The notes beneath the pieces were generated by a model, which worked only from the letters and a program-made list of their open reading frames with translations, did not search any database and was not told the DNA's origin. A DNA stretch of 64,000 nt from Paragordius varius. Taxonomy: Eukaryota > Nematomorpha. Position numbers and translations under genes: made by a program. Shown in pieces: positions 40,720 through 52,700 of the stretch (the first letter of the stretch is position 1; each line of letters begins with the position of its first letter). The stretch spans positions 8,618,001 to 8,682,000 of the forward strand of contig OZ176053.1 in NCBI GenBank assembly GCA_964247055.1, given 5' to 3'.

Positions 40720-42865
40720 CTAATGTGGGTAGATTCAGTCCGCGAAATTGCATATTCATTCATACTTTCCATATTAATTTTCATGTTGGATCAAACCGAC
40801 GGACTACGTTTGGGTGTTTTTTAATTATTTCATCTAAGGCAGGGCTTCTTAATTTGTGAGTCGCGACCCCATTTATGATCGCAAATTTCTCGGCGACCCC
40901 AATAAATATAAAAGAAAAATAAATTAATATTTTTTGATGACATATTTATGAAACAATATACATATGCATACGAAAATATATAAATTTAGAATTCGTTTTG
41001 AAACATAAAAAATTATAAATTACAATTTGCACAAATATTCCGATTATTATATATTGTATAAATTTACTATGAATCAGAAGATGTTATAGAAATTTATAGA
41101 AAATACATATATTTTTGTCCATCTCTTAAAACCGAAATAATTATTGTTATTGAAGGACAAGATCGAAATATTTTTAACTGAATAAAAATGAGAATTTGCT
41201 GCTTTTTTTCAAAATGACTTGTGATCCATGTGTTATTTGTCAGATATTTTTGCGAAGTAAACGATCCCAACTTGTATGTTCACTGAAAAATATGCATATA
41301 TATACTTCAAGCGATAAAATTGCAAGTTTTATTAAAATGATCAGCATTTGGAAAAGTTGAGTTGAAAAAAATTCGTTTGAATTGTTTTCCAGTGTATTTG
41401 GGTTCAAAAGCCCCTTGGATTGGCTTAAGTAAGATTGATCATCTGCCATTTAAAACTCAAGAGGAATTTGCTAAGCTTTCGTGTGACTCAAACTTAAAAC
41501 TACAATTCCAAAAAAATCACTTGAATGAATTCTGGATCTAAACTAGAACTGAATTTCCCACAATCGCCGACATGAAATGTACTTCTGCCATTCAACACCA
41601 TATATTTATGTGAAGTTACTTTCTCAGCTTTAACTAACATTAAATCCCAATATCATTCAGTGATAAAAAATGTTGAAGAGGTTTTACGTAGTTTCAAACA
41701 TTACACCAAGATTACAGTCTTTCAAAATATTCTTTAGTTGCATATCAAACAAAGAGGTTGTTCATTACCATTTCAATTTTGAAATGTGAAGCCAATTTGA
41801 AAAAAAGACTCATCATATTTTCTTTTTCGCACATTAGATGTCTCTTTTCCAATACTTTGTCCTGACTGAGAAGAATTTGTTGGATTAATATCTGCCTCAT
41901 TACAAATCTTAATTAACAGCCATTTATCCATAGGCAAAAATTATTTTTATCCTAAAATACAATAAATATATAAAAAAACATATTGCAGATTAATTTGATT
42001 ATTAATAACCGAATAAAAAGAAAACTAAAATCTTGTTACAGAGGGCACTGACAAAATAAAACTAGAAGAACAAATATAATTGTTTTTTCACAAAAGACGT
42101 TTCCAAAGACAATCTTTTCTTCAATCTTCATTAAAACATGTGAATTAGCAATGTTCGGAAGAGAAATGCTGGTATAAACAGTTTTTCGGAACCAGATCAT
42201 ATATATATAATATATATATATACAATAATTTTACAAGTTAAAAAACATTTTTTGTTAAATTGTATTTTTATCACTCGCGACCCCATAATTTTGTTACACG
42301 ACCCCAAATGGGTTCGCGACCCATAGTTTAAGAACCCCTGATCTAAGGGACTTTGACATTTACATTTGTTTGTTTTTCCCAGATTATATTTTCCAGATTT
42401 AGATTTAAGTTTGGGCCATGAGCGATAAATTGTCCCCAAAATCGATAGTTAGGTCATTTTTTCATGGTTACTTCTTTATGATGGATCAAATATATTTTTG
42501 TGATAATGTTTGCCTTTTTTTCAATTATTCCATTTAAGGCACACTAACTTTGACATTTGTTTGCCTTTGTGGGATTAATTGTGAGAGTACTTAAAATCGG
42601 TAGTTCAATCATAGTTTTCAAAACTTCTTCATTGACGAATAAACTGACTTTTTAGGACTACTTTTGGGTTGTGTTCAATTATTCCATCGAAAGCACTCTG
42701 ACCTTAAATTTGTTTGCCATCGCTAGATTATATTTTTGACATTTAGACTTAAGTTTCGGCCAATCGATAGCCTTTATCCGCAAAATCATGGAATTTATCC
42801 TAGGTATTTAATTTGTAATGATGGACGAATCCAACTTTTTTAGGATTACGTTTGGGTTGTTTTCA
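40720..42865. repeat. Degenerate tandem modules, split by a hAT insertion
   Basis: Excluding 40,840-42,340, the sequence repeats a degenerate unit of about 150-210 bp. It is marked by ATTATTCCAT(C/T)TAAGG, then CTCTGAC/ACTTTGACATTTG, AGATTATATTTT, TTTAGA(C/T)TTAAGTTT, TCATAGTTTCC, TGATGGATC and GGATTACGTTTGGG. The same landmarks appear in the arms of the fold-back at 39,435-40,539, so this is probably part of a related larger element. Confidence 0.6.
40840..42340. mobile_element. Internally rearranged hAT element, copy 1
   Basis: A 1,501-bp element with perfect target duplication ATCTAAGG (40,832-40,839 and 42,341-42,348). The left end is CAGGGCTTCTTAATTTGTGA followed by GTCGCGACCCC; the right, inverted, is CAGGGGTTCTTAAACTATGG followed by GTCGCG. 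A C-terminal transposase stretch (about 41,160-41,700) reads on the plus strand. The N-terminal zinc-finger piece (about 41,745-41,935) reads on the minus strand, so the two converge. The middle of the gene is absent. The same arrangement occurs in the copy at 44,386, so it predates their spread. Confidence 0.88.
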
Positions 42866-44377
42866 TTAGTGGAAGAATTTTCGACAAACATCTCACCAAC
42901 CTTTTATGGTCACACTAAATTAATTATAGGTAGTTAGATTTTGAATATTAAGAAAAGAAAATATACATATTTTTAATATATAAGCAAGATTTTCGAGTAT
43001 AGAATAGATGCTAAAATTTGAACAATTTCTAAATTCTCACATAAAAGTTTTAAACTATAATGTTGAATCAATAATATTAAATAATTGAATTTTTATTATC
43101 AATCAAGTAATATAAATCACCATGAGGGAAGCTGTTACAAAACATTCTTTTATTTAGCACTAAGAATTAATTTACATTTTATACAAACAGATAATATTAA
43201 ATGCCATGAGTCCTTTAAAAAAAATTATATTATCTTCGTTTTTGTTATATTTAATATTAAAGTCATAATTTTATCAGTTAATGTCCCTATATAACACTGT
43301 TCAACAAGGTTTTGTACCACCACATTTTTTTCCATTTTCTGTTGTCTACTGGCATGTAAATTCCAAAACAAAAAAAATTGAGACCGCCAATAAGATTTTT
43401 TAAAATTTAATTTTATATATTTAAAAAACAATTTCTCGTGTACATATATGTAAATGTTTAAACGAGCAAGTCGATACAAGTGGTATTCCAGAGCATATCT
43501 GATTATAATTTTAAAACGAAAATTGAAAAAGGATTAAAATGTACCAACCCCGTATACGATACCACATAACATTTTTTTATAAACGAGGACTCTGCAGAAA
43601 ATGTTATTGATGGGCCATATAATAAAACTTTATTTTTAAATACCGCCGATCTTTATATTAAAAAATATAAACAGCCCAAAATTGCTGCTGAAGGTTTGTT
43701 AAATTGCACGAGATATACGTCTTATTGAGCGGGCCTATTAATCAATATAGAAATAGACAATATGCAATATAAATATTCAATTTATCGAATATATCAATTA
43801 AAATTCTATGTATTAAATAAGAGAGGATACGAAACTTTAAGAATATAGAATTAAAATAAATTAAAAGTTATAAGCCGTAGTATTAAAAATCATAAAGGGC
43901 TAATATATGGTTTGATAGATCCGGGCGGCTTACACAACAAGCGCTCCTATAATTATGCCATATGGCAAAGGTATACAATAGGTGATCGTAGAGCCTGGTA
44001 GGAGAGACCTGCAGAGAATATAACGTAGTTAACTTAGCAAAATCCAGGGAAATCGACATATTAAATTAACCAATTCACAGAATAGAGTTACATCGACCAT
44101 TAAATCGGATAAGATGACTAGATAAGTACATGTGGTCTTATAGTAGTTCATAACATGGTTAAGATATCCTCATCCAGGTAATAAAAGTGGCTGCCCAACA
44201 TCCATCCAAAATTCAAAAGAATCAACCGAGAAAAACCATAATGAGAATTAAACATAACCTAAATTAACAAAATAAATATAACCTATCTGAAAGCCGAAGG
44301 TTAAAACTACAAAATGCCTCTTAGTATTTTTTTAATCATAAATTTATACGTGTTTTAAATTAGCTTTAAAAATATAA
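42866..44377. other. Spacer, probably old repeat
   Basis: No gene recognised. A minus-strand frame at 43,225-43,479 has no family resemblance. Around 43,900-44,240 the sequence is less AT-rich (AGATCCGGGCGGCTTACACA) and may be transposon-derived, but I see no diagnostic motif. Confidence 0.4.
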
Positions 44378-44385
44378 CTTTATAC

Positions 44386-46721
44386 CAGGGCATCTTAAAA
44401 CTTTGTGAGTCGCGACCCCATTTATGATCGCAAATTTCTTGGCGACCCCAATAAATATAAAAGAAAAAATATATTAATATTTCTTGATGATATATTAAGA
44501 AACAATATACATATGCATATGAAAATATATAAATTTAGAATTCGTTTTGAAACATAAAAAATCATAAATTAAACATTGCACAATTATTCCGATTATTATA
44601 ATATATTGTATAAATTTACTATGAATCAGAAGATGTTATAGAAATTTATAAAAAAAATATATTTTTGTCCCTCTCTTAAAACCCAAATAATTATGGTTAT
44701 TGAAGGACTAGATCTGGGCTTCTTAAACTTTTGTGAGTCGCGACCCCATTTATGATCGCAAATTTCTTGGCGACCCCAATAAATATAAAAGAAAAAATAT
44801 ATTAATATTTTTTGATGATATATTAAGAAACAATATACATATGCATATGAAAATATATAAATTTAGAATCTGTTTTCAAACATAAAAAATCACAAATTAA
44901 ACATTGCACAAATATTCCGATTATTATAATATATTGTATAAATTTACTATGAATCAGAAGATGTTATAGAAATTTATAAAAAAAATATATTTTTGTCCCT
45001 CTCTTAAAACCCAAATAATTATTGTTATTGAAGGACTAGATCAGGGCTTCTTAACTTTTGTGAGTCGCGACCCCATTTATGATCGCAATTTTCTTGGCGA
45101 CCCCAATAAATATAAAAGAAAAAATATATTAATATTTTTTGATGATATATTAAGAAACAATATACATATGCATATGAAAATATATAAATTTGGAATTCGT
45201 TTTTAAACATAAAAAATCATAAATTAAACATTGCACAAATATTCCGATTATTATAATATATTGTATAAATTTACTATGAATCAGAAGATGTTATAGAAAT
45301 TTATAAAAAAAATATATTTTTGTCCCTCTCTTAAAACCCAAATAATTATTGTTATTGAAGGACTAGATCGAAATATTTTTAACTGAATAAAAATGAGAAT
45401 TTGCTGCTTTATTTCAAAATTACTTGTGGCTATCCAAGTCTTATTTATCGGATATTTTTGCGAAGTAAACGATCTTGTATCTTCACTGAAAAATATGCAT
45501 ATATATACTTCAAGCTATAAAATTGCAAGTTTTATTAAAAAGATCAGCATTTGGAAAAGTAGAGTTGAAAAAATTCGTTTGAAATTTTTTCCAGTGTCTA
45601 CAATTTTGTAATTGAGAAAATTGATTGTAAAACTTATATTGAAAAACTATTGTAGATCACTAAAAAGCGCTAGAAATACAATTCCTGACATATTTTATAA
45701 TAAATATTATTAAAAAAATTATTTGGATTCAAAAGCCTTGGATTGGTTAAGTAGGATTGATCATCTGCCACCTAAAACTCAAAAGGAATTTGCTAAGCTT
45801 TCGTGTGACTTAAACTTAAAACTACAATCGAAAAAAAATCCCTTAAATGAATTCTGGATCTAAACTAGAACTGAATCAATTGCCGACATAAAATGTACTT
45901 CTCTCATATAACACCACATATTTATGTGAAGTTACTTTCTCAGCTTTAACAAACATTAAATCCCAATATCGTTCAGTGATAAAAAATGTTGAAGAGGTTC
46001 GTATTTTCTAACATTACACCAAGATTACAGTCTTTCAAAATATTCTTTAGGTTTATTGACATACGAAACATGCTTTGATTCAAAATGTCTTCTTAATTTT
46101 GATGGTTTTCTCCGAAGCCAATTATTCATTGCATAACAAACAAAGAGGTTGTTCATTACCATAACAATTTTTAATGTGAAGCCAAATTTAAGAAAAGACT
46201 CATCATATTTTCTTTTTCGCACACTCTTTTCCAATACTTTGTCCTGACTGAGAAAAATTTGTTGGATTAACTGCGTCATTATTCTCATTTAACAGCCATT
46301 TATCCATGGGCAAAAATTATTTTTATCCTAAATAAATATATAAAAATAACACATTGCAGATTATATTTGATTATTAACCGAAAAAGAAAACTAAAATCTT
46401 GTTACAGAGGGTACTGACAAATTAAAACTAGAAGAGCAAATATGATTGTTTTTTCACAAAAGACGTTCCCAAAGACAATCTTTTCTTCAATCTTCAAAAA
46501 CATGTGAATTAGCTATGTTCGGAAGAGAAATGCAATAAACAGTTTTTCGGAACCAGATGATATATATATAAATATATATACGATAATTGTTATTTTTTTA
46601 TAACAATAATTATACAAGTTAAAAAACATTTTTTGTTTAATTGTATTTTTATCACTCGCGACCCCATAATTTTGCTACGCGACCCCAAATGGGGTCAGGA
46701 CCCATAGTTGAAGAACCCCTG
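44386..46721. mobile_element. Internally rearranged hAT element, copy 2, with triplicated left end
   Basis: A 2,336-bp element with perfect target duplication CTTTATAC (44,378-44,385 and 46,722-46,729). The left end is present three times in tandem: 44,386-44,713, 44,714-45,041 and 45,042-45,368 (328, 328 and 327 bp). Each starts C(A/T)GGGC(A/T)TCTTAA and then GTGAGTCGCGACCCC. The plus strand then encodes C-terminal transposase pieces (about 45,369-46,020), with LSRIDHLP, EFAKLSC and, after frame changes, a stretch like the hAT dimerisation domain. The minus strand at 46,025-46,288 encodes the N-terminal BED-type region RKRKYDESFLKFGFTL, then PSKLRRHFESKH and NKPKEYFERL, as in ZBED5/SCAND3-like transposases. 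Confidence 0.9.
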
Positions 46722-46736
46722 CTTTATACCAGTACT

Positions 46737-49700
46737 ATATTTTTACCCGCACGCTTACAATTATTTGATTGTTGAAAAGTAATGGTTGATTGGTAAAATT
46801 ACTAATACCTACACGCTATTATTTGATTATTGAAAAGTAATGGTTGATTGGTGGAACTACTAATACCCACACGCTTAAAATTATTTGACTGGTGAAAAAT
46901 ATTGGTTCATTGGTGAAATTACTAATACCTACACACTTAAAATTATTTGACTGTGGAAAAGTAATGGTTAATTGGTGGAAATACTAATATCTACACGCTT
47001 ACAATTATTTGATTGTGAAAAATAAGGTTGATTGGTAAAATTACTACTACCTACACCCTTAAAATTATTTGATTGTTGAAAAGTAATGGTTAATTGGTAA
47101 AATTACTAATACCTACGCGCTTACAATTATTTGATTGTTGAAAAGTAATGGTTGATTGGTGGGAAAACTAATACCCACACGCTTAAAATTATTTGACTGT
47201 TGAAAAATAATGGTTCATTGGTAAAATTACTAATACCTACACGCTTACATATTATTTGATTGTTGAAAAGTAATGGTTGATTGGTGGAAATACTAATAGC
47301 CACACGCTTAAAATTATTTGATTGTTGTATAATGGTTCATTGGTGAAATTACTAATATTTACACACTTAAAATTTTTTGACTGTTGAAAAGTAATTGTTG
47401 ATTGGGGGAAATACCAATACACGCAAGCTTACAATTCTTTGATTGTTGAAAAGTAATGGTTGATTGGTGGAAATACTAATACCCACACGCTTAAAATTAT
47501 TTGACTGTTGAAAAATAATGGTTCCTTGGTGAAATTACTAATACCTACACGCTTAAAATTATTTGACTCTTGAAAGGTAATGGTTAATTGGTGGAAATAC
47601 CAATACACGCACGCTTACAATCATTTGATTGTTGAAAAGTAATGGTTGATTGGTGGAAATACCAAAACACGCACGCTTACAATTCTTTGATTGTTGAAAA
47701 GTAATGGTTGATTGGTGGAAATACTAATACCCTCAAGCTTTAAATTATTTGACTGTTAAGAGTAATGGTTCATTGGTGGAAAAACTAATACCCACACGCT
47801 TAAAATTATTTGACTGTTGAAAAGTAATGGTTGATTGGTGGAAATACTAATACCCACACGCTTAAAATTATTTGACTGTTGAATAATGATTCAGTGGTGA
47901 AATTACTAATACCTACACACTTAAAATTTTTTGACTGTTGAAAAGTAATGGTTGATTGGTGGAAATACCAATACACGCACGCTTACACTTCTTTGATTGT
48001 TGAAAAGTAATGGTTGATTGGTGGAAATACTAATACCCACACGCTTAAAATTATTTGAGTGTTAAAAAATAATGGTTCCTTGGTGAAATTACTAATACCT
48101 ACACGCTTAAAATTATTTGACTGTTGAAAAGTAATGGTTGATTGGTGGAAATACCAATACACGCACGCTTACAATTCTTTGATTGTTGAAAAGTAATGGT
48201 TGATTGGTGGAAAAACTAATACCCACACGCTTAAAATTATTTGACTGTTGAAAAGTAATGGTTGATTGGTGGAAATACTAATACCCACTAGCTTAAAATT
48301 ATTTGACTGTTGAATAATGGTTCATTGGTGAAATTACTAATACCTACACACTTAAAATTTTTTGACTGTTGAAAAGTAATGGTTGATTGGTGGAAATACT
48401 AACACCTGCACGCTGAAAATTATTTGACTGTTGAAAAATAATGGTTCATTGGTAAAATTACTAATACCTACACGCTTACATATTATTTGATTGTTGAAAA
48501 GTAATGGTTTGGTGGATGCTAATACCCGCACGCTTATAATTATTTGATCGTTGAAAAGTAATGGTTGATTGGTGGAAAAACTAATACCCACACGCTTAAA
48601 ATTATTTGACTGTTGAAAAATAATGGTTCATTGGTAAAATTACTAATACCTACACGCTTACATATTATTTGATTGTTGAAAAGTAATGGTTGATTGGTGG
48701 AAATACCAATACACGCACGCTTACAATTCTTTGATTGTTGAAAAGTAATGGTTGATTGGTGGAAAAACTAATACCCACACGCTTAAAATTATTTGACTGT
48801 TGAAAAGTAATGGTTGATTGGTGGAAAAACTAATACCCACACGCTTAAAATTATTTGACTGTTGAAAAATAATGGTTCATTGGTAAAATTACTAATACCT
48901 ACACGCTTACAATTATTTCACTGTTAAAAAATAATGGTTCCTTGGTGAAATTACTAATACCTACACGCTTAAAATTATTTGACTGTTGAAAAGTAATGGT
49001 TGATTGGTGGAAATACTAATACCCACACGCTTAAAATTATTTTACTGTTGAAAAATAATCGTTCATTGGTGAAATTACTAATACCTACACGCCTTAAATT
49101 ATTTGACTGTTGAAAAGTAATGGTTCATTGGTAAAATTACTAATACCTACACGCTTACAATTATTTGATTGTTGAAAAATAATGGTTCATTAGGGAAATT
49201 ACTAATACCTACACGCTTAAAATTATTTGACTGTTAAAAAGTAATGGTTGATTGGTGGAAATACTATTACCCGCACGCTTACAATCATTTGATTTTTGAA
49301 AAGTAATGATTGAAGGGTGGAAATACCAATACACGCAGGCTTACAATCATTTGATTGTTGAAAAGTAATGGTTGATTGGTAAAATTACTAATACCTACAC
49401 GCTTAAAATTATTTGACTGTTGAAAAGTAATGGTTGATTGGTACAATTACTAATACCTACACGCTTAAAATTATTTGACTGTTGAAAAATAATGGTTCCT
49501 TGGTGAAATTACTAATACCTACACGCTTAAAATTATTTGACTCTTGAAAGGTAATGGTTAATTGGTGGAAATACCAATACACGCACGCTTACAATCATTT
49601 GATTGTTGAAAAGTAATGGTTGATTGGTAAAATTACTAATACCTACACCCTTAAAATTATTTGATTGTTGAAAAGTAATGGTTGATTGGTGGAATTACTA

Positions 49701-52700
49701 TTACCCGCACGCTTAAAATTATTTGACTCTTGAAAGGTAATGGTTAATTGGTGGAAATACCAATACACGCACGCTTACAATCATTTGATTTTTGAAAAGT
49801 AATGATTGAAGGGTGGAAATACCAATACACGCACGCTTACAATGCCTTGATTGTTGAAAAGTAATGGTTGATTGGTAAAATTACTAATACCTACACGCTT
49901 AAAATTATTTGACTGTTGAAAAGTAATGGTTGATTGGTACAATTAGTAATACCTACACACTTAAAATTATTTGACTGTTGAAAAATTATCGTTCATTGGT
50001 GAAATTACTAATACCTACACGCTTAAAATTATTTGATTGTTGAAAAGTAATGGTTGATTGGTGGAAATACCAATACACGCACGCTTACAATTCTTTGATT
50101 GTTGAAAAGTAATGGTTGATTGGTGGAAATACTAATACCCACACGCTTAAAATTATTTGACTGTTGAAAAATAATGGTTCCTTGGTGAAATTACTAATAC
50201 CTACACGCTTAAAATTATTTGACTCTTGAAAGGTAATGGTTAATTGGTGGAAATACCAATACACGCACGCTTACAATCATTTGATTGTTGAAAAGTAATG
50301 GTTGATTGGTGGAAATACTAATACCCTCAAGCTTTAAATTATTTGACTGTTAAAAAATAATGGTTCCTTGGTGAAATTACTAATACCTACACGCTTAAAA
50401 TTATTTGACTGTTGAAAAGTAATGGTTGATTGGTGGAAATAATAATACCCACACACTTAAAATTATTTTACTGTTGAATAATGATTCAGTGGTGAAATTA
50501 CTAATACCTACACACTTAAAATTTTTTGACTGTTGAAAAGTAGGAAATACCAATACACGCACGCTTACAATTCTTTGATTGTTGAAAAGTAATGGTTGAT
50601 TGGTAAAATTACTAATACCTCCACGCTTAAAATTATTTGACTGTTGAAAAGTAATGGTTGATTGGTACAATTAATAATACCCACACGCTTAAAATTATTT
50701 GACTGTTAAAAAATAATGGTTCCTTGGTGAAATTACTAATACCTACACGCTTAAAATTATTTGACTGTTGAAAAGTAATGGTTGATTGGTGGAAATACCA
50801 ATACCCACACGCTTAAAATTATTTGACTGTTAAAAAATAATGGTTCCTTGGTGAAATTACTAATACCTACACGCTTAAAATTATTTGACTGTTGAAAAGT
50901 AATGGTAGATTGGTGGAAATACCAATACACGCACGCTTACAATTCTTTGATTGTTGAAAAGTAATGGTTGATTGGTGGAAATACTAATACCCACACGCTT
51001 AAAATTATTTGACTGTTGAATAATGATTCAGTGGTGAAATTACTAATACCTACACACTTAAAATTTTTTGACTGTTGAAAAGTAATGGTAGATTGGTGGA
51101 AATACCAATACACGCACGCTTACAATTCTTTGATTGTTGAAAAGTAATGGTTGATTGGTAAAATTACTAATACCTACACGCTTAAAATTATTTGACTGTT
51201 GAAAAGTAATGGTTGATTGGTACAATTAATAATACCTACACGCTTAAAATTATTTGACTGTTGAAAAATTATCGTTCATTGGTGAAATTACTAATACCTA
51301 CACGCTTAAAATTATTTGATTGTTGAAAAGTGATGGTTGATTGGTGGAAATACCAATACACGCACGCTTACAATTCTTTGATTGTTGAAAAGTAATGGTT
51401 GATTGGTGGAAATACTAATACCCACACGCTTAAAATTATTTGACTGTTGAAAAATAATGGTTTCTTGGTGAAATTACTAATACCTACACGCTTAAAATTA
51501 TTTGACTCTTGAAAGGTAATGGTTAATTGGTGGAAATAGCAATACACGCACGCTTACAATCATTTGATTGTTGAAAAGTAATGGTTGATTGGTGGAAATA
51601 CTAATACCCTCAAGCTTTAAATTATTTGACTGTTAAAAAATAATGGTTCCTTGGTGAAATTACTAATACCTACACGCTTAAAATTATTTGACTGTTGAAA
51701 AGTAATGGTTGATTGGTGGAAATACTAATACCTACAGACTTAAAATTATTTGATTATTGAAAAGTAATGGTTCATTGGTAAAATTACTAATACCTACACC
51801 CTTAAAATTATTTGATTGTTGAAAAGTAATGGTTGATTGGTAAAATTACTAATACCTACACCCTTAAAATTATTTCATTGTTGAAAAGTAATGGTTGATT
51901 GGTAAAATTACTAATACCTACACCCTTAAAATTATTTGATTGTTGAAAAGTAATGGTTGATTGGTGGAATTACTATTACCCGCACGCTTACAATCATTTG
52001 ATTTTTGAAAAGTAATGATTGAAGGGTGGAAATACCAATACACGCACGCTTACAATGCCTTGTTTGTTGAAAAGTAATGGTTCCTTGGTGAAATTACTAA
52101 TACCTACACGCTTAAAATTATTTGACTGTTGAAAAGTAATGGTTGATTGGTGGAAATACTAATACCCACACGCCTTAAATTATTTTACTGTTGAAAAATA
52201 ATCGTTCATTGGTGAAATTACTAATACCTACACGCCTTAAATTATTTGACTGTTGAAAAGTAATGGTTCATTGGTAAAATTACTAATACCTACACGCTTA
52301 AAATTATTTGACTGTTGAAAAGTAATGGTTGATTGGTGGAAATACCAATACCCACACGCTTAAAATTATTTGACTGTTAAAAAATAATGGTTCCTTGGTG
52401 AAATTACTAATACCTACACGCTTAAAATTATTTGACTGTTGAAAAGTAATGGTTGATTGGTGGAAATACTAATACCGACACGCTTAAAATTATTTTACTG
52501 TTGAAAAATAATCGTTCATTGGTGAAATTACTAATACCTACACGCTTAAAATTATTTGACTGTTGAAAAGTAATGGTTGATTGGTGGAAATACTAATACC
52601 CACACGCTTATTATTATTACTGTTGAAAAATAATCGTTCATTGGTGAAATTACTAATACCTATACGCCTTAAATTATTTGACTGTTGAAAAGTAATGGTT

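Noticed and set aside
43880-44240. Less AT-rich patch suspected to be a tRNA, rRNA or SINE
   Set aside because: No tRNA A/B boxes, cloverleaf or rRNA signature could be found by eye.
48352-48591. Minus-strand open frames inside the satellite (also 50,401-50,670 and 63,414-63,653)
   Set aside because: They are translations of the tandem monomer; the repeated peptide simply follows the DNA repeat and no gene structure is present.
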